A stretch of DNA of 64,000 bases. Source: RBG-16-34-14 sp963798865 (GTDB taxonomy: Bacteria > Bacteroidota > Ignavibacteria > Ignavibacteriales > Ignavibacteriaceae). How positions within the stretch are numbered: the stretch's first letter is position 1; each line of letters opens with the position of its first letter. The stretch covers positions 620,001-684,000 of the forward strand of contig CAWCVZ010000005.1 in NCBI GenBank assembly GCA_963798865.1. The letters are read 5' to 3'. The position numbers and the translations under genes are program-made. This document shows, piece by piece, positions 57,973-64,000 of the stretch. The notes beneath the pieces are model-generated. The model worked only from the letters and a program-made list of their open reading frames with translations. It was not told the origin of the DNA and did no database searches.

Positions 57973-58435
57973 ATGCTGAGTCAAGTTCAGCAAGACAAAT
58001 AATGTCACACTTCGACAGGGCTCAGTGTGGCAGCTTTTTCAAATACTTATCAAACCACATTCTTCCCAAATCATCAAGTTCTTTTTTATGTTTTTCTGAA
58101 ACGAAATCTTCAAAAAAAGTTTATTTAGGCAAAATATCTTGATACATAAGCCTCTTTTTAGTATTATAAACAGTACTAATATAAGGATTATTAATAATGC
58201 TGCAAATAATAACTGCAAATGAATTGAAAACAAAAGGTGTTTCCATTATAAACGAAGAAACTTCGGATGGAAATGAAGTAATTGTAACAGTAAGAGGGAA
58301 AAACAAATATGTTATTGTCCCAATAGAAAAATATAATTATTTAAGGGAATGCGAATTAGAGGCAGCTCTGTTAGAAACAAAAAGAGATATTAAAGAAGGA
58401 AAGTTTGTAAAAGAATCAGTAGAAAAGCATATTAA
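57973..58435. repeat. duplicated block, copy 1 (hydrolase tail plus antitoxin)
   Basis: It matches 59931-60376 almost throughout. Copy 1 has about 17 extra bases near 58123-58139. The block covers a hydrolase-tail remnant and the antitoxin gene, and its right end joins directly to leader copy 2. Confidence 0.85.
58022..58118 (-). pseudogene. remnant of the C-terminus of an alpha/beta hydrolase, copy 1
   Basis: Read leftward, the segment encodes ELDDLGRMWFDKYLKKLPH followed by a stop at 58022-58024. This is closely similar to the C-terminus of the intact hydrolase at 60657-61505 (EVDDLRKMWFDKHLSF). Only this tail survives; the rest of that paralogue is missing. Confidence 0.65.
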
Positions 58436-58460
58436 ATCGAAGGATATGAAATTAAATTGA
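58197..58460 (+). CDS. Phd/YefM-type antitoxin, orphan copy with replaced C-terminus
   Basis: The 87-residue protein MLQIITANELKTKGVSIINE matches the downstream antitoxin in all but residue 2 (Leu for Pro) up to VEKHIK at residue 80. It then ends in SKDMKLN, where the other has RIARG. The difference begins exactly at the junction of the duplication, so the tail comes from the leader repeat. No toxin follows. It may still bind the operator of the intact pair or its toxin. Confidence 0.8.
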   Translation: MLQIITANELKTKGVSIINEETSDGNEVIVTVRGKNKYVIVPIEKYNYLRECELEAALLETKRDIKEGKFVKESVEKHIKSKDMKLN

Positions 58461-58551
58461 GTTATAATTGAAAAGAAAATGTAATCGTTTTAGAATAGAA
58501 ACTCAAGGAATGGGATATTAAAGAATTTCATTGATTTTGAAATCACAAAGT
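58434..58551 (+). repeat. leader repeat, copy 2
   Basis: Matches 55298-55415 (about 96 percent by eye). Its first bases encode the final residues of the orphan antitoxin, marking the duplication junction at about 58434-58435. Confidence 0.85.
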
Positions 58552-58586
58552 TGTATATAAAAGTGTAAGATTTAGCAGGGATTTGT

Positions 58587-59870
58587 ATGAAACTTTTAAC
58601 AACTCAAATTTTTTGTTTAATTCTCATCCAAATTAATCTGACTGCACAATGGGACCAATTAACTTTTCCTACCAGTGAAGATCTGTTCATGGTAAGATTC
58701 GTTTCAGAAACCTCTGGTTGGGTAGTTGGTGAAAATTTTGTTTACAAAACAACAGATGGTGGAATCAACTGGGAGACTCAGGATTCGATATCAGGTGGTG
58801 GATGCGAAGCACTTTATGCAATCAATGCGTTAACAGCAATTTACTCTGACTATGGCAGCGGGGGAATTAGAAGAACAACAGATGGCGGTATTACCTGGTA
58901 CACCGCAGATGATCTGGATTGTAATTACTTTGACTTTAAATTTATTAATCAGAACCTGGGATTTGCCTGCGGCAGTACAAATTCATATGATAGCCTGGTT
59001 GTTAGAAGAACAACAGATGGAGGGGAAAACTGGAATACAATTACTTCCATTTTCGCTGCAGGCAATTATGATTTTGAAGGAATTTCGTTTATCGATTCGC
59101 TACATGGATGGGCAGTTACTTATACAGGTTGGATTTATTATTCCTCTAATGGTGGATTTAACTGGAGTTTTCAGGATAGTGTTGGATATTATAATTCTTC
59201 CTTAAGAGTTTTTATTCCCTGTCGTGATATTCAATTTACATCACCGGATAGTGGTTGGGTTGTTGGAGGTATAGCAGGTGAAACTTTGGTAGCAACTACA
59301 ACAGATGGTGGGGAATCCTGGCTGAAAAAGAGCCTGCAGGGAATATCATCATGCAGTATTAGAGAAATAGAAATGATTAATTCACAGGTTGGCTGGTTTG
59401 CCGGTGCTAATAACGGAGGGGCTACTATAGCAATTACATCTGATGGCGGAAATACATGGATTAATCAATCTCAATTCCAGCCTGGTTTTAATTCTATTTC
59501 TATGGTAAATGAAAATGTTGGATATGCAGTGGGAAATAATGGCACGATTTACAAAACTATTAATGGCGGTGTTACGTTCAATGATGAAAATAATTCCGAT
59601 ATGGCTGAAAATTTCACTCTCTCCCAAAACTATCCAAACCCATTCAATCCAAGCACAACTATAAATTATCAAGTACCTGTAACAAGTTTTGTTACTTTAA
59701 AAATTTACGATGTTCTTGGAACTGAGGTTGCAACTCTGGTTAATGAAGAAAAACCTGCTGGAGAATATGAGAATGAATTTATTGGGAATAATCTTTCATC
59801 AGGGATTTATTTCTATCAATTAAAAGCTGAAGCTTTTGTGGAAACGAAGAAGATGATTTTGTTGAAGTGA
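58587..59870 (+). CDS. secreted YCF48-like protein with T9SS sorting domain (second cargo)
   Basis: The 427-residue protein has a signal peptide (LIQINLTAQ end) and about six degenerate YCF48-type blades with FVYKTTDGGINWETQ-like and GWVVGG turns. It ends in NYPNPFNPSTTINYQV and MILLK. It shares leader, start context and 3-prime flanking block with the first YCF48-like gene, but its body is clearly different and shorter. The 35-base run that encodes LSSGIYFYQL is nearly identical in both, as if recombination had used the sorting-domain DNA. Confidence 0.88.
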   Translation: MKLLTTQIFCLILIQINLTAQWDQLTFPTSEDLFMVRFVSETSGWVVGENFVYKTTDGGINWETQDSISGGGCEALYAINALTAIYSDYGSGGIRRTTDGGITWYTADDLDCNYFDFKFINQNLGFACGSTNSYDSLVVRRTTDGGENWNTITSIFAAGNYDFEGISFIDSLHGWAVTYTGWIYYSSNGGFNWSFQDSVGYYNSSLRVFIPCRDIQFTSPDSGWVVGGIAGETLVATTTDGGESWLKKSLQGISSCSIREIEMINSQVGWFAGANNGGATIAITSDGGNTWINQSQFQPGFNSISMVNENVGYAVGNNGTIYKTINGGVTFNDENNSDMAENFTLSQNYPNPFNPSTTINYQVPVTSFVTLKIYDVLGTEVATLVNEEKPAGEYENEFIGNNLSSGIYFYQLKAEAFVETKKMILLK

Positions 59871-59883
59871 GTCATTCCGAATC

Positions 59884-59901
59884 TGCCTGTCGGCAGACAG
59901 G
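59884..59901. repeat. mini-palindrome, intergenic copy
   Basis: CTGCCTGTCGGCAGACAG-type segment; CCTGTC/GACAGG arms at 59887-59902. It belongs to the same GC-rich family as 9460-9479 and 47270-47285 and lies just after the second YCF48 gene. Confidence 0.5.
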
Positions 59902-59930
59902 TTTATTTCGGAATCTGAACAGAGGGTGAG

Positions 59931-60376
59931 ATGCTGAGTCAAGTTCAGCAAGACAAATAATGTCCACGCTTCGACAGGCTCAGTGTGGCAGCTTTTTCAA
60001 ATACTTATCAAACCACATTCTTCCCAAATCATCAAGTTCTTTTTTGTGTTTTTCTGAAACGAAATCTTCAAAAAAAAGTTTGATATATAAGCCTCTTTTT
60101 AGTATTATAAACAGTACTAATATAAGGATTATTAATAATGCCGCAAATAATAACTGCAAATGAATTGAAAACAAAAGGTGTTTCCATTATAAACGAAGAA
60201 ACTTCGGATGGAAATGAAGTAATTGTAACAGTAAGAGGGAAAAACAAATATGTTATTGTCCCAATAGAAAAATATAATTATTTAAGGGAATGCGAATTAG
60301 AGGCAGCTCTGTTAGAAACAAAAAGAGATATTAAAGAAGGAAAGTTTGTAAAAGAATCAGTAGAAAAGCATATTAA
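59931..60376. repeat. duplicated block, copy 2 (hydrolase tail plus antitoxin)
   Basis: Matches 57973-58435 apart from scattered substitutions and one deletion of about 17 bases near 60080. It continues into the intact antitoxin C-terminus and toxin gene. Confidence 0.85.
59980..60080 (-). pseudogene. remnant of the C-terminus of an alpha/beta hydrolase, copy 2
   Basis: Read leftward: FEDFVSEKHKKELDDLGRMW, then FDKYLKKLPH and a stop at 59980-59982. It is the same fragment as at 58022. The intact hydrolase gene lies 577 bases to the right in the same orientation, so the toxin-antitoxin pair sits between a truncated and a complete tail. Confidence 0.65.
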
Positions 60377-60395
60377 GAGAATAGCACGTGGCTGA
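60138..60395 (+). CDS. Phd/YefM-type antitoxin
   Basis: The 85-residue protein has the N-terminal DNA-binding pattern of Phd/YefM (IITANELKTKGVSII, then DGNEVIVTVRGKNKYVIVP) and an acidic helical C-terminus that would wrap the toxin. It overlaps the following toxin gene by eight bases, the classical arrangement for translational coupling and autorepression. Confidence 0.9.
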   Translation: MPQIITANELKTKGVSIINEETSDGNEVIVTVRGKNKYVIVPIEKYNYLRECELEAALLETKRDIKEGKFVKESVEKHIKRIARG

Positions 60396-60660
60396 GATAA
60401 TTTATACTGAGAGCTATTTAAAGCGTGTTAAAAAATTTATTAAAAAACATCCTGAGTTATTATCCCAGTATGAAAAAACTCTTAAGTTAATGGAAATAAA
60501 TCCGGCACATCCTTCTTTAAGGCTGCATAAATTGAGTGGAAAATTATCCGAATTACATTCAGTATCAATTAACATCTCTTATCGGATTTCGATTTATTTT
60601 CTAATTAATAAAGATAAAATAATACCGGTAGATATCGGTAGTCACGATGAAGTCTACTAA
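60388..60660 (+). CDS. RelE/YafQ-family toxin
   Basis: The 90-residue protein starts at GTG inside the antitoxin gene. It shows IIYTESYLKRVKKFIKKHP, the central LRLHKLSGKLSELHSVSI and the C-terminal YRISIYFLINKDKII and GSHDEVY, typical of ribosome-dependent mRNA interferases. Only one copy exists in the window; the duplicated antitoxin upstream lacks a toxin. Its stop overlaps by four bases the end of the convergent hydrolase gene. Confidence 0.9.
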   Translation: MAEIIYTESYLKRVKKFIKKHPELLSQYEKTLKLMEINPAHPSLRLHKLSGKLSELHSVSINISYRISIYFLINKDKIIPVDIGSHDEVY

Positions 60661-61505
60661 AAAGATAAGTGCTTATCAAACCACATCTTTCGCAAATCAT
60701 CAACTTCTTTTCTATACTTTTTAAGGTAATGATCTCCTTCTTCAAATAATTTTAATTGATAATTAATTTTTAGCTCATCAAATTTTTTTGCCATTTCAAT
60801 AGTTTGCTTAACTGGGATCGTTTCATCGCTTTTACCATGCATTAATAGGTAAGGAATTTTGGGAAGCTTATCTGCGAAATTCATAATAGTTCTTTCTTCA
60901 AGCTTTTTTTCAAAATCTTCTTCGCCAAGAATTCTTTTATATATAGAATTTCTGGTATCGCTGCTTAATACATAATCTTTAAGATTGGAAATTGCTCCAA
61001 CAAGAACCGCACATTTGTAGTTGGGATTTTTAAGTAACGCAAGATAAGTCATCATTCCACCGCGGCTCCAGCCTTCAATTCCCCATTTAGTTTTATCAGC
61101 AAAAGGTAATTCATCTGCAAGTGGAATAAGATTTAAAACATCATTCACATCATTTCCGCCAAGTTCTTCTTTACCTTCGCTTCCTGCATTTCCTCTGTAT
61201 TGAGAGGCAAAGACTACATAACCCCAACTCGCAATTAGTCCAAACATTCCCCGTGCGGAAAATTTATCAATTGCTCCTTTATTTTCATATCCGCCCCTGT
61301 TCCAGATTATGCATGGAAATTTCCTGCCATCATTATCATTCGGATAAGCGAGATAACCTTTTATTTTCAATCCATCAGAAATGTAAGTTATTTTTTCAAC
61401 AATAGTATTTTCAAAAACATCTTTTCCCCATCCGCTTATGAGCATTTTATTCTGGGAATCATTCAGCTCTATTTTATCCCTGTCGAGTATTTTATTTACT
61501 TCCAT
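60657..61505 (-). CDS. alpha/beta hydrolase, S9/dienelactone-hydrolase-like
   Basis: The 282-residue cytoplasmic protein (no signal peptide) has IIWNRGGYENKG as its oxyanion region, the nucleophile Ser in GIEGWSRGGMMTYL, Asp in MHGKSDETIP and His in EEGDHYL. It is a prolyl-oligopeptidase-type catalytic domain without propeller, so likely an esterase or small-peptide hydrolase. Its 3-prime end is the source or relative of the truncated tails found at 58022 and 59980. Confidence 0.88.
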   Translation of the reverse strand: MEVNKILDRDKIELNDSQNKMLISGWGKDVFENTIVEKITYISDGLKIKGYLAYPNDNDGRKFPCIIWNRGGYENKGAIDKFSARGMFGLIASWGYVVFASQYRGNAGSEGKEELGGNDVNDVLNLIPLADELPFADKTKWGIEGWSRGGMMTYLALLKNPNYKCAVLVGAISNLKDYVLSSDTRNSIYKRILGEEDFEKKLEERTIMNFADKLPKIPYLLMHGKSDETIPVKQTIEMAKKFDELKINYQLKLFEEGDHYLKKYRKEVDDLRKMWFDKHLSF

Positions 61506-61699
61506 TAATACCTTACTATTTTATATAAACAGAAAATACTGTTATGGTCATTCTGAGAAATGAAATAACGAAGAATCTGTTACCATGACTGTCACTTCAT
61601 TCAGTGTTACAAAATATACTTTGTATCTTCACGAAAATGGTTCGGAAAAATTTGTAATTTTGTGTATTATTTTAAAAATAAAATTACGGAAAAAATTCT

Positions 61700-62254
61700 G
61701 TGGCTAAAAAGAAACATATAAAACAACCGGAAAAATCACACCCAGCAAAAAAAGGAATAAAACCACTTTACCAGGTTATAGCTGTAGCTGCTGTATTGGC
61801 ATTAATATTTTTTCTCGTATTCCCGGATATTTTTAAAAAGGATAAATCTTTGGATGAATATACTTTTACAAAGGAGGGCGAGCTTACTTTTTATTCACAG
61901 GATAATAAACCGATTGTAAAAATTGATCTTGAAATTGCCGATACCGAATATGACAGGGAGCTTGGTTTAATGAAAAGAAAAAGTATGGAAGAAAAACAGG
62001 GAATGCTTTTTATTTTTCCGGTGGAAGACGAAAAATCATTCTGGATGCGGAATACATTTATTTCCCTTGATATGATTTTTGTTAATAGTAAAAAAGAAAT
62101 TGTTACGATTCATAAAAATACCAAAACCCTGTCAGATCAATCATATCCTTCTTCAGCGCCGGCTTTATATGTTATAGAAGTAGTTGGTGGATTTACGGAT
62201 AAGTATCATATTAAAGAGGGCGATAAGATAAGCTGGATGAGTACTAAACTATAA
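61700..62254 (+). CDS. DUF192-domain protein with N-terminal membrane anchor
   Basis: The 184-residue protein has a basic N-terminus, a membrane helix at about 26-46, and a DUF192 domain (about 75-184; YDRELGLMKRKSMEEKQGML, then WMRNTFISLDMIFV). The GTG at 61700 is the first start giving the basic N-terminus before the helix. The function of DUF192 is unknown; it is often secreted or membrane-bound. A long imperfect hairpin follows the stop. Confidence 0.88.
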   Translation: MAKKKHIKQPEKSHPAKKGIKPLYQVIAVAAVLALIFFLVFPDIFKKDKSLDEYTFTKEGELTFYSQDNKPIVKIDLEIADTEYDRELGLMKRKSMEEKQGMLFIFPVEDEKSFWMRNTFISLDMIFVNSKKEIVTIHKNTKTLSDQSYPSSAPALYVIEVVGGFTDKYHIKEGDKISWMSTKL

Positions 62255-62267
62255 AAAAGGACGGATG

Positions 62268-62310
62268 CGGTTCAAGTTCAAGATTATAAAATTTGAAGTT
62301 TCTTGAACCG
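62268..62310. terminator. candidate bidirectional terminator hairpin
   Basis: CGGTTCAAG at 62268-62276 pairs with CTTGAACCG at 62302-62310; an inner TTCAA/TTGAA extends it. It lies between convergent DUF192 and SIS genes. No strong T-run is present, so the call is moderate. Confidence 0.45.
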
Positions 62311-62325
62311 GTACTTACACTTGAA

Positions 62326-62913
62326 TTATTTTTTCCCGTACAATTCCTCTTCAATAATCTCACAAATAATATGAGCAACAGTTATATGTCCTTCCTGTAT
62401 TCTCTGCACATTTGAAGAAGGAATTATGATTGGCAAATCAACAAGCGATTTAAGTTTCCCGCCATCTCCCCCTAAAAAACCAATTGTTTTCATTTCTTTT
62501 GATTTTGCTTTTTGAACAGCTTTAACAATATTCTTTGAATTTCCCGATGTTGAAATAGCTAAAAGTATATCTCCATTAAAACCGAGACCCTCAACGCCTC
62601 TTGCAAAAACATTTTCAAAACCGATATCATTTCCGGCGGCTGTTAAGTAAGAGGTATCAGTCGTAAGTGCAATTGCAGGCAATGCAGGTCTTTTAATTTT
62701 GTGGCTCATCCTTATTACTAGCTCGGCAGCAATATGCTGGCAATCTGCAGCGCTTCCTCCGTTTCCGCAAAGTAAAAGCTTGTTTCCATTTTTAAAAGCA
62801 TTAACAATTAATTCTGAAGCGGAAAGAATATCATCTGAGCACTGATTAATTATTTTAAGCTTTGTTTCTGAACTCTGAGTTAGAGATTCATTAATGAATT
62901 TTGTTTTATCCAA
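62326..62913 (-). CDS. gmhA: SIS-domain phosphoheptose isomerase (GmhA-like)
   Basis: The 195-residue protein has the GmhA/DiaA-type SIS domain: LLCGNGGSAADCQHIAAELV at about 47-66, ALTTDTSYLTAAGNDIGFENVF, ILLAISTSGNSKNIVKA and the C-terminal QRIQEGHITVAHIICE. It should convert sedoheptulose 7-phosphate to heptose phosphate for lipopolysaccharide core. Isolated gmhA-like genes can also be DiaA-type replication regulators; GmhA fits better by motif. Confidence 0.85.
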   Translation of the reverse strand: MDKTKFINESLTQSSETKLKIINQCSDDILSASELIVNAFKNGNKLLLCGNGGSAADCQHIAAELVIRMSHKIKRPALPAIALTTDTSYLTAAGNDIGFENVFARGVEGLGFNGDILLAISTSGNSKNIVKAVQKAKSKEMKTIGFLGGDGGKLKSLVDLPIIIPSSNVQRIQEGHITVAHIICEIIEEELYGKK

Positions 62914-62929
62914 TTATGTTTCCTTCTAA

Positions 62930-62953
62930 AATGAAAGCCGTCTTAAAGACGGC
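62930..62953 (-). terminator. intrinsic terminator for the GGGP synthase gene
   Basis: GCCGTCTT at 62937-62944 pairs with AAGACGGC at 62946-62953. On the leftward transcript it is followed by TTTCATTTT. It sits between the GGGP synthase gene and gmhA. Confidence 0.55.
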
Positions 62954-62980
62954 CCAGATTTAATTTTTAATTTATTTTGT

Positions 62981-63739
62981 TTAAACCATTACTGGTTTTT
63001 TTATATGCACTGCATCTGCAAAATCTTTAATCATATCCCAGTTATTTTCATCTTCAAAAAAATTTCCTGTTACAATTATTTTAGCTCCGCTTTCAACTTT
63101 TTTTCTTGCAGCATTTGGAGATTTTATTCCGCCGCCAACAATTACAGGTATCTTACAAACTGATGAAACAGCTTTAATCATTTCATCTGGGACAGAATTT
63201 TCCGCGCCCGAACCGGCTTCGAGGTAAACCAATTTCATTCCAAGATATTCCGCAGCTAAAGCCGTGGCTGCCGCTATTTCAGGTTTATTCCTTGGTAATG
63301 GGAGGCTTCCGCTCATATAAACTGCGGTTGTTGTTGTTCCGGATTCTATAAGAATATATCCCGTTGAGATTGGTTCTATGCCCGCTTTTTTAATTATAGG
63401 TGCAGCAAGTACATGTTTGCCTATAAGATGTTCGGCATTTCTTCCGCTTACAACAGAAAGAAAAAGAATTGCATCGGCAGCACTTGAAATCTGATTTATA
63501 TCTCCGGGGAAAATTATTGCAGGACATTTTGTATTTTCTTTTACTCTCTTTATGAAAGGTTCAAAATTGCCATTTACCATTAAACTACCGCCAATAAGAA
63601 AAGCATCAACACCCGATTTTTCGCAATGTTTAATAAAAGCCGGCAGACGATCTTCAGAGATTTTATCCGGATCAAGAAGAAGAAGATATGCAGCCCCCTT
63701 TGAGTCGGCTATATCGGACAGGTAGTTGTATATTTTCAT
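62981..63739 (-). CDS. geranylgeranylglyceryl phosphate synthase family protein
   Basis: The 252-residue TIM-barrel protein has LLLLDPDKISEDRL at about 19-32, FLIGGSLM, YLEAGSGAENSVP, IPVIVGGGIKSPNAARK and KIIVTGNFFED, the marks of the GGGP/heptaprenylglyceryl phosphate synthase (PcrB) family. It links a polyprenyl chain to glycerol-1-phosphate, giving an archaeal-style ether lipid precursor. Several Bacteroidota relatives carry it. The glycerol-1-phosphate source is not in the window. No adjacent lipid gene is present. Confidence 0.88.
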   Translation of the reverse strand: MKIYNYLSDIADSKGAAYLLLLDPDKISEDRLPAFIKHCEKSGVDAFLIGGSLMVNGNFEPFIKRVKENTKCPAIIFPGDINQISSAADAILFLSVVSGRNAEHLIGKHVLAAPIIKKAGIEPISTGYILIESGTTTTAVYMSGSLPLPRNKPEIAAATALAAEYLGMKLVYLEAGSGAENSVPDEMIKAVSSVCKIPVIVGGGIKSPNAARKKVESGAKIIVTGNFFEDENNWDMIKDFADAVHIKKPVMV

Positions 63740-63927
63740 ATAAATTTAAGTGAATCTGTTATTGAATATATAAATTTTGGTTTATAGAAAAAAGAAGTGT
63801 ATTAAATTGAAATTGATAATTAGATATCGAAATAATCAAAACCCAATAAAACTATTCCGGTTAATGTAATAAATTTTTAATTTGAACCGACTATTTTTAT
63901 CCGTTTACAGGAGCTAACTGAAAAACC

Positions 63928-64000
63928 GTGGGTAAAATTCTTGCAGTTGCTTTACCGAAAGGCGGGGTTGGAAAAACCACCACCGCCGTTAACCTGGCAT
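63928..64000 (+). CDS. parA: N-terminus of a ParA/MinD-family ATPase (partial)
   Basis: The GTG start and AGGAG about 15 bases upstream open a frame that runs off the window. The first 24 residues, GKILAVALPKGGVGKTTTAV, contain the deviant Walker A KGGVGKTT of ParA-type ATPases, used for chromosome or plasmid partition. The full identity cannot be judged from this piece. Confidence 0.7.
   Translation, partial: MGKILAVALPKGGVGKTTTAVNLA

Noticed and set aside
58039..58306. Leftward open frames over the antitoxin genes encoding hydrophobic peptides
   Set aside because: They are shadows of the antitoxin gene joined to the hydrolase-tail remnant, with no start signal.

Overview
The window is AT-rich chromosomal DNA from a Gram-negative bacterium. 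It most resembles an Ignavibacteria/Ignavibacteriales lineage of the Bacteroidota-Chlorobi group. The evidence is four secreted proteins that end in the Por/type IX secretion sorting domain with a YPNPFNP-type motif, OmpA and Wzi-like outer-membrane proteins, a PcrB/GGGP synthase, a YpdA-type (bacillithiol) reductase and a homodimeric AceE pyruvate dehydrogenase. The species call is inference. I see no rRNA, tRNA, CRISPR array, phage or transposase gene.

Layout. 1-6017 (+): surface-polysaccharide sugar nucleotide block: end of a probable rfbA, rfbC, a DegT aminotransferase, a Wzi-like outer-membrane protein, fcl, a four-helix-bundle (S23) gene inside AT-only inverted repeats, and gmd. 5977-11079 (-): ECF sigma factor, anti-sigma-like TPR membrane protein and a large TPR-CHAT (caspase-like) membrane protein. 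11147-18514 (+): T9SS-sorted protein, two tandem OmpA/thrombospondin-3 proteins, pepT and a U32 peptidase. 18547-20815 (-): VOC protein, beta-carbonic anhydrase, class D beta-lactamase, DUF1801 protein; then a REP-like element. 21161-24610 (+): proS, a RhuM-Fic fusion and rsmI. 24637-30438 (-): small unknown, response regulator-flavoprotein fusion with a cyclic-nucleotide-domain histidine kinase, RlmD-type methyltransferase and a second methyltransferase. 30571-41091 (+): S9 peptidase, YkvA, Nudix, recN, outer-membrane protein, lipoprotein, hemW and a sorted M14 carboxypeptidase. 41144-49406: HAD phosphatase, small secreted protein, ypdA, class I aldolase, cytochrome c, DUF255 thioredoxin-like protein and a sigma-like/FecR fusion. 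49428-55210 (-): aceE, E2 and lpd pyruvate dehydrogenase genes. 55298-61505: a degenerate tandem duplication holding two different YCF48-like secreted proteins, duplicated antitoxin genes, one toxin and hydrolase-tail remnants. 61700-64000: DUF192 protein, gmhA-like SIS protein, GGGP synthase and the start of a ParA ATPase.

The most striking pattern is that eight otherwise well-conserved genes break frame by a single base (one gene twice, so nine breaks in eight loci counting the S23 gene: Wzi, S23, CHAT x2, rsmI, an outer-membrane protein, hemW and pdh E2 give eight break points in seven genes). Seven of these eight break points fall at TTTAA, and five at TTTAAAA(A)G. Longer homopolymers nearby are not broken. 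This may be a systematic consensus error at a modified motif, a mutational or slippage hotspot, or recoding. The two -1 cases sit exactly on an in-frame T TTA AAA heptamer. Other leads are the sigma/anti-sigma/CHAT operon, the membrane-tethered sigma-FecR fusion, and the conserved-flank/variable-cargo duplication at 55-61 kb.
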